From Candidatus Cloacimonadota bacterium (GTDB lineage Bacteria > Cloacimonadota > Cloacimonadia > Cloacimonadales > Cloacimonadaceae), in NCBI GenBank assembly GCA_028681035.1, contig JAQUJJ010000020.1, positions 1 to 38,715 of the forward strand: a stretch of 38,715 nt of DNA. Direction: 5' to 3'. Of this stretch, positions 32,701-38,715 are shown piece after piece. Within the stretch, counting starts at the first letter, position 1, and every line of letters starts with the position of its first letter. The notes beneath the pieces are model-generated. The model ran no database searches. It was not told where the DNA came from and saw only the letters and a program-made list of their open reading frames with translations. The position numbers were made by a program, and so were the translations under genes.

Positions 32701-35700
32701 AGCACTGCAGGCACCCTCACTTTCTGGTATAAAGTGTCCTCCGAAACCAATTATGATAAGCTGAAGTTCTACATCGACGGCGTTCTGCAAGGAACTGGTT
32801 GGTCGGGAACTGTAGATTGGACTCAAGCAAGTTATCCCCTCACAGCAGGAACCAGAGCCTTGAAATGGGAATATATGAAAGACGGCAGCGTAGATTCAGG
32901 CAGCGATTGCGCCTGGATAGACAACATTGTCTTCCCCGCTTCCACAGGTCCCAGCAGCTTCAATCCACCACTGAACCTTGCTGCTACATCTACTCATGGC
33001 TCGGTTACCCTTACTTGGACAGCACCAGCTTCAGGAACCCCCACAGGCTATAAAATCTATAAGAACAGCAACTTGCTAACCACGGTTACAGGGCTTACTT
33101 ACACAGATAGTGCTGTCGTGACTGGTACTACATATAGCTATTACCTGAAAGCTTCCTATAGTGGTGGTGATTCTGATGCCACCTCCACAGTAAGTGCCAC
33201 ACCAACCGCAGCAGTTCCTCGGAACCTAACAGCTTCGGCAAGCAACCTTATTGTAAACTTAAGCTGGACAGCACCTGTTTCAGGTACTCCCAGCAGTTAT
33301 AAGATATATCGTAATACTTCCTTGCTTACAACAGTAACGGCACTTAGCTATAGCGATACAGCCGTTACAAACGGCACATTGTATTCATATTATGTAACCG
33401 CAGTTTATAGCAGCCCAACGGTTGAATCAGCAGCATCCAATACTGCTACCGCTACACCTAATACAGTGGCACCTCTAAACCTTACCGCCACCCCTGGCAA
33501 TAGCGTAGTAAACCTAAGCTGGACTGCCGCTACTGGCAGAGGCGAAGAGAAGATAGATGCCAAAGACACCCGCACTATTAGCGGTTACAAGATATACCGC
33601 AATAGCGTAGCTCTTACCACTGTTAGCGGTGTTACCACTTACCAAAATACAGGCTTAACCAATGGTACCAGCTATTCTTTCTATGTAACCACTGTTTACA
33701 CCAATCCTGCCGGCGAATCTGCTGCCTCAAACACCGCAACAGCCACACCAGTAGCTATGACGCAAGTGATTATCGGCACAGGCACAAGTTCCACCGGTAC
33801 ATCTGCTGCCTCTCCAGTTAACGTATATTATCAAAGCTTACACGGACAGTCAGTTTACACTGCTGCCGAGCTTAACGCTGCTGGCATTGTGGGACCCATC
33901 AACATTACTCAGCTTGGTTTCAATATCACTGGCTTACCAACCAAAACCATGCCCAGCTTTGTAGTTAGAATGAAGCATACCACTGCTACTAATGTAGCTT
34001 CGTGGATTGATGCCACTAGCTTGGCTACAGTCTATGCCAATGTCAGTTATCTGCCTACAACTACGGGCTATAACATGTACACCCTTAGTACACCCTTCTT
34101 GTGGAATGGAACTGATAATATTGTTATCGATACTGCATTTGGTTTAATAGGCAGTTGGGCATCGGCAGGTACAGTGGAATACACTACCGTTACCAATGGT
34201 TACCGCTATACCAGGAGTGATTCGGCAGACCAAACCTCTGTTTTCTCTGGTTCAGGAACTCAAAACACAACATCTACATATCGCCCTAACGTGAAGTTTG
34301 CCTTTGCACCTGCTACAACGAATCCTCAGATTGGCGTTACCCCAACCAGCCTTGCCTATGGTGATGTTGCAGTGGGTGGCAATTCGGTAAAAAGCTTCAC
34401 TATCACCAATCTTGGTGGTGGCACGCTTACCGGAACCATCACTACCCCCACTGGTTACAGCGTTGTTGCAGCAAGCAAGAATCTGCGCGAGGGGCTAAGC
34501 TTCTCTCTGGAAGCAAGTGAAGCCAGAGCATACAACTTAACCTTTACTCCCACTGCTACCACAGCTTACAATGGCAACGTGGTGATAAGCAGCAACAGCG
34601 AAACGATGAGTACCTTTAACCTTGCCGTTACTGGTGCTGGTTATATTCCCCCAACCATTGCCGTTGATGCAGTACAGCTTACAGCTAACTTGATGAATGG
34701 CGAAGAAAGCAGCGATACTTTCAACATCAGCAACACCGGCAGCCAAGCTCTTAACTACAGCATTGGTTTAACCGAAGTACGTAGCAGAGGAATTGTTATC
34801 CCTGCCTCCATTACCAGAGAAGACACAGGCAAGAGCATCGAAGGCTCTACACTCGTAGTAGATGTGGAAGAATACACCCCAGGAACTACAGAAGATTGGA
34901 CATTTACAGTTACAAATGGCAGCACGGATACCGAATGGCTAAAAGACATCTATATTACCTTCCCCACCGGAGTTACAGTTAATAGTGCTGCTAATTTCGT
35001 AGGTGGCAGCGGCGGCGACCTTGTTGCCGATAATACTAGTGGTAATGGAATCACCATCGACTGGTTTGGAGAGTCTTCAAGCGGCTATGGTCTTATTCAC
35101 GGTGCTGAAAGTGCTTCTGCAACCGTTAACGTTACAGTTGCTGCTGGCTTAAGCGCAGACATGAACTTAGCTTACACAATAAATGGCGATGTTTTTGGTG
35201 ATGAACCACATATCATCACCGATGCAATAATCCTTCCTGCCTCAGTGCCTCCCTTGGAGTGGTTTAGTGCTTCCCCATTAAGCGGCACAATCGCAGCAGG
35301 TGCCTACCAAACCATAACAGGTAGCTTCTCTGCCGTTGGCATGGCAGCAGGCTCTTATGAAGCCCTACTCACCATCACCTCCAACGACACCGTTAACCCT
35401 ACTAAGCAAGTTCAAATACTGATGGACGTTGCCATGGGCAACCGTCCTCCGCAGATAAGCCTTCCCACCAGCTTCACCTTTGAAAAGAACGGAAGCCTGG
35501 TGCAGAGCTTTAGCTCTTACATTAGCGACCCTGATTCAGACCCTATCACACTAACTGTAACAGGCAATAGCAATGTAACTGTTGATATCAGTGGTAGCAG
35601 CGTTACCTTTGGTGCAGCGGTAAACTGGTGTGGAACGGAAACTATAACTTTCACTGTTGACGATGGCGAATACACTGCCAATGACAACGTGGATATAATC

Positions 35701-36270
35701 GTAACGCCTACAGATATGCCTGTTTGGGAGCCTGTTGTATATCCCACCAATCCTGCCACCGTATATGCGGTTGTAACCATAGACAACATCCCTGCTCAGC
35801 TTAATGACATGGTGGCTGCCTTCGTGGGTGATGAGTGCCGAGCTACTGGCGAAATAGTGATGATAGACCGTGCCGTTGCATACACCACTTTAGTGGTCAA
35901 CCTCGCTGATTCCGAAGAAACGGTTAGTTTCAAAATCTATGCTCATGCCACGGATACTGTCTATCCAGTTACCGAAACAATGCCCATGGTAAGCGGAGCA
36001 GTATATGGAGAAACCACCCCCGTGCCGTTAAACGGAACCCTTAATGTGGTAATCGCTCAGCCAATGCTTGCTATCGAAAGAACCAAGTTAAGCTGGAGCG
36101 CAGTACAGCATGCCACTAACTACCAGATTTGGGCTTGCAGCGAACCTTATGGCGAATACCAACTTATTGGCTCCACAAGCTTATTGGAATGGAGCTTAAC
36201 CCCCAATGCAAGCATGATGTTCTATCACATAATCGCCGATAATAACGCCCCCACAAAGGGAACAAAATGA
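29755..36270 (+). CDS. Large secreted gingipain-like (C25) cysteine peptidase
   Basis: From ATG 29755 the product has 2171 residues; TAGGAGA five bases upstream sets this start over a TTG at 29740. Order: signal peptide (1-24); C25 propeptide-like region (about 30-220); peptidase domain (about 240-610) with catalytic His459 in YTAHGSQTSWADP and Cys492 in GNCCITNEFDYSSPCFGEA, aligned with gingipain HGS and AC-VNGDF motifs; beta-sandwich repeats; a MAM/lectin-like domain (about 930-1060, LEDFESGNFSAYPW); three Fn3 domains (1065-1340); further Ig-like modules; a cadherin-like module (NRPPQISLPTSFTF, DPDSDPITLTVTG); and an Fn3-like end. Gingipains cut after Arg or Lys; specificity here is unknown. 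There is no YPNPF sorting domain. Its TGA overlaps the next ATG. Confidence 0.87.
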   Translation: MLRMRISLVTMLIALLLVSTFSFAATARKVNFSNTGNKAELVNNNDYGFDLQFKLQDYSLEEIQTKAGKFDQLSIDGFGFSNRIGEPKLPVYSRLISVPIGAKVEFEFVTKNQLTINKNDAKLLNRIIPAQASVSKSANPDFLPFEIKNDIYSRNEFADTNLFSVEELGIMRGVRVFRIIYEPIGYNPSSGEIKVCSNAYIKVNFAGANMAATKDMIAKTASWEFDKLYSQALFNWNDDTRTQLVRHPTKMVILCPTAYTSNIQTYVDWKTQQGFIVNVVTVGSGAMVANTTTAIKAYMQNLWDTATTANPAPTYLLIIGDESGTIAVAANTGATDSHVTDLTYVRLNGTDYMPEMYHGRFSVSSTTELANIISKTITYEKTLMPDLSYLGKTVLIAGVDSSFAPTHGNGAINYATTEYFNATHGITSNNYLYPASGSSSSSILANANEGRGFINYTAHGSQTSWADPSFTVSNVNSMTNTNKYGLMVGNCCITNEFDYSSPCFGEAIIRKANGGGVAYIGGINSTYWDEDYYWAVGYKTSINGTAPAYNASKLGAYDGLFHTHSEAYSNWVTTTGENVYMGNLAVQQSGSSLSDYYWEIYHIMGDPSLMTYLGVPTVNAATYPSTVLMGATSITVTAAPYSRVALTMGGVNYGTALVPAGGSLTLPITPFANTGTAQLVFTAQNKITRIESVTIAPNSGAYLGVAANTYNDTNNSVAEYNETGRYTTTFENIGSIASGTATATLNCATAGITITDGTESIASIAAGASVVKTNAFSFTVANNIVNQLSAAFTITMVSGSDTWTHNFNQVFNAPALSFGTMTISDPTGNGNGKLDPGETVTITMPLNNTGAAASPAGNATLSCATTGITVNTGTANYSAIAATGSTSLSFSITAASSVTIGTVASLVFNTTAGAYTANKTATSTVGIILEDFESGNFSAYPWVQGTTPWVTVNTGAYAGTYAAKSGTISNSSSTTMETTRILSTAGTLTFWYKVSSETNYDKLKFYIDGVLQGTGWSGTVDWTQASYPLTAGTRALKWEYMKDGSVDSGSDCAWIDNIVFPASTGPSSFNPPLNLAATSTHGSVTLTWTAPASGTPTGYKIYKNSNLLTTVTGLTYTDSAVVTGTTYSYYLKASYSGGDSDATSTVSATPTAAVPRNLTASASNLIVNLSWTAPVSGTPSSYKIYRNTSLLTTVTALSYSDTAVTNGTLYSYYVTAVYSSPTVESAASNTATATPNTVAPLNLTATPGNSVVNLSWTAATGRGEEKIDAKDTRTISGYKIYRNSVALTTVSGVTTYQNTGLTNGTSYSFYVTTVYTNPAGESAASNTATATPVAMTQVIIGTGTSSTGTSAASPVNVYYQSLHGQSVYTAAELNAAGIVGPINITQLGFNITGLPTKTMPSFVVRMKHTTATNVASWIDATSLATVYANVSYLPTTTGYNMYTLSTPFLWNGTDNIVIDTAFGLIGSWASAGTVEYTTVTNGYRYTRSDSADQTSVFSGSGTQNTTSTYRPNVKFAFAPATTNPQIGVTPTSLAYGDVAVGGNSVKSFTITNLGGGTLTGTITTPTGYSVVAASKNLREGLSFSLEASEARAYNLTFTPTATTAYNGNVVISSNSETMSTFNLAVTGAGYIPPTIAVDAVQLTANLMNGEESSDTFNISNTGSQALNYSIGLTEVRSRGIVIPASITREDTGKSIEGSTLVVDVEEYTPGTTEDWTFTVTNGSTDTEWLKDIYITFPTGVTVNSAANFVGGSGGDLVADNTSGNGITIDWFGESSSGYGLIHGAESASATVNVTVAAGLSADMNLAYTINGDVFGDEPHIITDAIILPASVPPLEWFSASPLSGTIAAGAYQTITGSFSAVGMAAGSYEALLTITSNDTVNPTKQVQILMDVAMGNRPPQISLPTSFTFEKNGSLVQSFSSYISDPDSDPITLTVTGNSNVTVDISGSSVTFGAAVNWCGTETITFTVDDGEYTANDNVDIIVTPTDMPVWEPVVYPTNPATVYAVVTIDNIPAQLNDMVAAFVGDECRATGEIVMIDRAVAYTTLVVNLADSEETVSFKIYAHATDTVYPVTETMPMVSGAVYGETTPVPLNGTLNVVIAQPMLAIERTKLSWSAVQHATNYQIWACSEPYGEYQLIGSTSLLEWSLTPNASMMFYHIIADNNAPTKGTK

Positions 36271-38126
36271 AGAAATACATCTTATTATCCCTTCTTTTCG
36301 CTTTGGCACTTAGCTTAAGCGCAAAAGAATGGACTCAATACTACTTTCGCTTCGAGCTTCTCAACAAAGCAGAGCTGAAGAATATTACTAACATCGTATC
36401 TATCGATAATGTCAAAGGCAATTGGGTGTATGCCTATGCCAATGATGATGAGTGGAAAGCGTTTAATGAGCTGGGTTACAAAACCCAGCTCTTACCCGCC
36501 CCATCAAGCTTAATAGAGCCGGCAATGAGCCGCAGCGTAAGCCAAGCAAAGCTGTGGGACACATATCCCACTTACGAGACTTATGTGGCTACAATGTATT
36601 CCTTTGCCACAAGTTACCCCAATCTCTGCCAGATAGTGGATACGGGAACAACTGTTAATGGACGCGTGGTTCTGTTTGCCAAGATATCGGATAACGTGAA
36701 CTTGGACGAAGCTGAGCCGGAAGTGATGTATTCCGCCACCATGCACGGTGATGAAACAGTTGGTTTTATCCTTATGCAACGCTTAATAGATACCTTACTA
36801 AGCAACTATGGCACAGATTCCAGAATCACCAATATCGTAGATAACACCGAGCTATGGATTTGCCCTAATACCAATCCTGATGGCACATATTACGGAGGAA
36901 ACTCTTCTGTAAACAGTGCCAAACGCTATAACTGGAACCGCGTTGACCTAAACCGCAACTTTCCTCTTATAGGGGGAGGTCAGGGAGACGGCAATGCGTC
37001 CCAGCCAGAAAACATAAATATGATGAACTTCATGCAAAGCCATCACTTTGTGCACGGAGTCAATTTTCATGGCGGTGAAGAAGTGGTAAACTACCCTTGG
37101 GATTACACCTCCTCTCTCCATCCTGATGATGACTGGTATATTTCGAGTAGCTTGGTTTATGCCAACAGTGCCATCGCAAACAGCCCTTCCGGATATATGC
37201 AGGGATTATCTTCCAGTGGTATTACCAATGGTGCTGATTGGTATGTAATTAATGGAGGAAGGCAGGATTGGGTAAACCTGTTTAATCACGGCAGAGAAGT
37301 AACAATCGAGCTTAGCAGCACCAAGATGCCGGATGCTTCTACAATGCCTGACTACTGGAATTACAATTACGACGCTATGCTATCTTACATTGAACAAGCC
37401 CATTACGGCATTCATGGCATAGTGCACGATCCCTACGGCAACCCCCTATCGGCAACTATCAGCATAGCTGGGCACGATGATAGCTATTCCACGGTTATAA
37501 CTGACCCCGCCAAAGGCGATTTCTATCGCTACCTAAGCCCGGGAACCTATAACCTTACCTTCACAGTCAGCGGATACCCCACTAAAACCGTGAATGGTGT
37601 GGTGGTGAATGCCAATACCAAAACTCCCCTGAATGTAATGATGGGCGAATTGCCGGCACACACACAAAACATCAGCCTTGCGCCGGGCTGGAACATGCTT
37701 AGCTTCAATATTGACTTAGGTTCGAATGACTATAGCAGCATATTCGGCAGTAACCTGCAGCAGATTAAAGACAGTCGCCAAACCTATGCACCCGCTATGG
37801 CAGAGCATTTTAATACTCTACCATCCGTGGAAAGCGCAGCAGGATATTGGGTTAACAACAGCAGTTCTTCCACACTGGAAGTTCAGGGACAACTACTTAC
37901 TACAAGCACACATCCGCAGTCTTTAGTTACAGGATGGAATCTTGTTTCATACTTGCCAAATACAGCCAAGACCATCAGTGCCGCCTTAACATCTATATCT
38001 ACTTATTTGCTGGAAGTGCGGGATATGACAAGCTCTTCAATCGGTGGAACCCTTACCGAAATGGCTCCTGGAAAAGCATACTGGGTAAAGGTATCGGCTC
38101 CTTGCAGCCTCGTTTACCCAAACTAA
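36267..38126 (+). CDS. Secreted zinc carboxypeptidase (peptidase M14)
   Basis: The 619-residue protein has a signal peptide (MKKYILLSLLFALALSLSA), a propeptide-like region, and an M14 domain (about 95-380) with all key residues: HGDE (His160, Glu163) and His268 (VNFHGGEE) as zinc ligands, Asn/Arg in NRVDLNRNFP, and catalytic Glu348 (EVTIELSSTKMP). A carboxypeptidase regulatory-like domain follows (GIHGIVHDPYGNPLSATIS), then two copies of a C-terminal module starting LAPGWNMLSFNID and LVTGWNLVSYLPN. It removes C-terminal residues from peptides. Its ATG overlaps the C25 gene stop (ATGA), so the endo- and exopeptidase are translationally coupled and likely work in sequence on extracellular protein. 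A terminator follows. Confidence 0.88.
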   Translation: MKKYILLSLLFALALSLSAKEWTQYYFRFELLNKAELKNITNIVSIDNVKGNWVYAYANDDEWKAFNELGYKTQLLPAPSSLIEPAMSRSVSQAKLWDTYPTYETYVATMYSFATSYPNLCQIVDTGTTVNGRVVLFAKISDNVNLDEAEPEVMYSATMHGDETVGFILMQRLIDTLLSNYGTDSRITNIVDNTELWICPNTNPDGTYYGGNSSVNSAKRYNWNRVDLNRNFPLIGGGQGDGNASQPENINMMNFMQSHHFVHGVNFHGGEEVVNYPWDYTSSLHPDDDWYISSSLVYANSAIANSPSGYMQGLSSSGITNGADWYVINGGRQDWVNLFNHGREVTIELSSTKMPDASTMPDYWNYNYDAMLSYIEQAHYGIHGIVHDPYGNPLSATISIAGHDDSYSTVITDPAKGDFYRYLSPGTYNLTFTVSGYPTKTVNGVVVNANTKTPLNVMMGELPAHTQNISLAPGWNMLSFNIDLGSNDYSSIFGSNLQQIKDSRQTYAPAMAEHFNTLPSVESAAGYWVNNSSSSTLEVQGQLLTTSTHPQSLVTGWNLVSYLPNTAKTISAALTSISTYLLEVRDMTSSSIGGTLTEMAPGKAYWVKVSAPCSLVYPN

Positions 38127-38153
38127 ATATTACCTTAGTCACATAAGATACTA

Positions 38154-38181
38154 AAAGGGCGGGGATTGCTTCCTGCCCTTT
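38154..38181 (+). terminator. Terminator after the peptidase pair
   Basis: AAAGGGC (38154-38160) pairs with GCCCTTT (38175-38181), and inner GG/CC pairs extend the stem. It lies 28 bases after the M14 stop. The trailing T-run is short (TTTGCTTG). Confidence 0.6.
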
Positions 38182-38196
38182 GCTTGTAAACTAATT

Positions 38197-38384
38197 GGTT
38201 CATGTTCAATTAGAGAGGGTAAGCTGTGTCCTTGCTTAAACCTCAGGTGATCCCCTCGTGATTCCCACGTGAAGCCCACGTAACGACATGGGAATCATGT
38301 GCGAGCTTCATCTCTGTGAGGTGAAATTGGTTCAAGGCATTGGGCTGAAAGCACAGGTTTGTCCACCATAAATGAACTTGAGCC
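38197..38384. mobile_element. MITE-like element, copy 2 (inverted relative to copy 1)
   Basis: The right end (38363-38384) is the exact complement of the first 22 bases of copy 1 (16328-16349). The left end GGTTCATGTTCAATTAGAG matches the complement of copy 1's right end apart from three substitutions. So both termini are shared, in inverted orientation, but the 140-base interior is different and holds the palindrome at 38245-38299. No target duplication and no ORF are seen. Confidence 0.45.
38245..38299. repeat. Palindromic element of the GGTGAT-CCC type, copy 2
   Basis: TGATTCCCACG (near 38260) faces CATGGGAATCA (38287-38297), one G-T pair. The preceding AGGTGATCCCCTCG (38245-38258) matches the right arm of copy 1 (22361-22374) in complement. 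It sits inside the MITE-like element. Confidence 0.55.
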
Positions 38385-38485
38385 ATCCAATGTACTAATG
38401 TTAGCTATACCTAAGGGCTTGTAAAAGCGAAGGTATTAATATGCAAGTAACTATTTCTATAACATCCATCACGATAAATGCCAAT

Positions 38486-38511
38486 TCTGTCCCAAATTCC
38501 CAGATTTGTCC
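38486..38511. repeat. 26-bp repeat, inverted copy of 16791-16816
   Basis: The segment beginning TCTGTCCCAAA and ending AGATTTGTCC matches the complement of 16791-16816 at 24 of 26 positions. It lies in the leader of the final gene. Confidence 0.6.
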
Positions 38512-38653
38512 CACATGTACTCATAGAGAGATGTGAAATTGAGAATGAAAATATTGTGAGGGACAGAGGGTATAGAAAAAGGAAAAGCCTTGACAAAAAC
38601 CCTATGCCCAAAAAAGTAGTTAGTACTTATTTATACAATAACTTGGAGTTAAA

Positions 38654-38715
38654 ATGCTTAAACTCGATCTTAATCAGGAATTGGTGCAGCGCAGTCGAAG
38701 CGCCGCAAAGCAGAT
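38654..38715 (+). CDS. N-terminus of a possible lysine 5,6-aminomutase alpha subunit (partial)
   Basis: ATG 38654 has GGAG six bases upstream, and the frame is open to the right edge, giving MLKLDLNQELVQRSRSAAKQ. From memory this resembles the start of the cobalamin- and PLP-dependent lysine 5,6-aminomutase alpha subunit (K-L-x-L-x-x-x-L-V-x-x-A-R-x-x-A-K), an enzyme of lysine fermentation that would fit the presumed lifestyle. Twenty residues cannot settle this. No cobalamin riboswitch is apparent in the 38385-38653 leader. Confidence 0.4.
   Translation, partial: MLKLDLNQELVQRSRSAAKQ

Noticed and set aside
38385..38653. Riboswitch in the leader of the last gene
   Set aside because: No conserved cobalamin, lysine or other aptamer motif could be found by eye; the notable sequence there is a repeat also found at 16791.
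1..38715. tRNA or rRNA genes
   Set aside because: No cloverleaf with a recognisable T-arm motif and no rRNA sequence was noticed on either strand; by-eye search only.

Overview
The window looks like a chromosomal segment of an anaerobic, Gram-negative bacterium of the FCB group, most likely a Cloacimonadota (Candidatus Cloacimonas-like) lineage. Reasons: many large signal-peptide proteins built from Fn3, Calx-beta, lamin-tail and LamG-like modules; C-terminal YPNPF-type sorting domains (type IX secretion-like) on two of them; a gingipain-like C25 peptidase; an oxygen-independent ferrous iron system (Fur-FeoB-FeoA); amino-acid catabolism (PruA-like dehydrogenase, possible start of a lysine 5,6-aminomutase gene); good AGGAG-type ribosome sites; and intergenic regions crowded with short palindromes. 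The phylum call is inference; no rRNA or tRNA gene is present to confirm it.

Layout. 1-7589 (+): the tail of an unidentified gene and a terminator, then an Mce/MlaD-like membrane protein overlapping a TPR lipoprotein, a 28-codon micro-ORF joined by ATGA overlaps on both sides, an aberrant dihydroorotase-like amidohydrolase, a TldE/TldD pair, and a secreted cyclophilin with a sorting domain. 7590-9278: a GNAT acetyltransferase (-) and a dense set of tandem repeats and hairpins. 9279-13025 (+): a 1248-residue secreted endonuclease I with nested accessory domains. 13026-16212: convergent terminator, then the fur-feoB-feoA operon (-) with a Fur-box-like site upstream. 16213-17147: gene-poor, holding a MITE-like element, further repeats and a decayed coding remnant. 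17148-21969 (-): a secreted protein of unknown function, a PruA-like aldehyde dehydrogenase and a small ORF. 21970-23443: repeats and an MscS channel (-). 23756-26061 (+): a pilin-like protein plus a putative outer-membrane barrel. 26176-27285 (+): a nitronate monooxygenase/FabK-type flavoprotein. 27370-29220 (-): a LamG-like secreted protein. 29755-38126 (+): a coupled pair of secreted peptidases (C25, then M14). 38127-38715: terminator, second MITE-like copy, and the start of a gene that may encode lysine 5,6-aminomutase alpha.

Common theme: extracellular polymer degradation (protein by C25 and M14, nucleic acid by endonuclease I), folding and display of exported proteins (secreted cyclophilin, sorting domains, Mce/MlaD-like envelope protein), and fermentation of released amino acids. 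The most unusual signal is not a protein system but the intergenic DNA: several families of perfect or near-perfect palindromes whose stems vary while loops and layout recur, long 25-28 bp stems ahead of two secreted-protein genes, and a pair of elements with matching terminal inverted repeats but different interiors.
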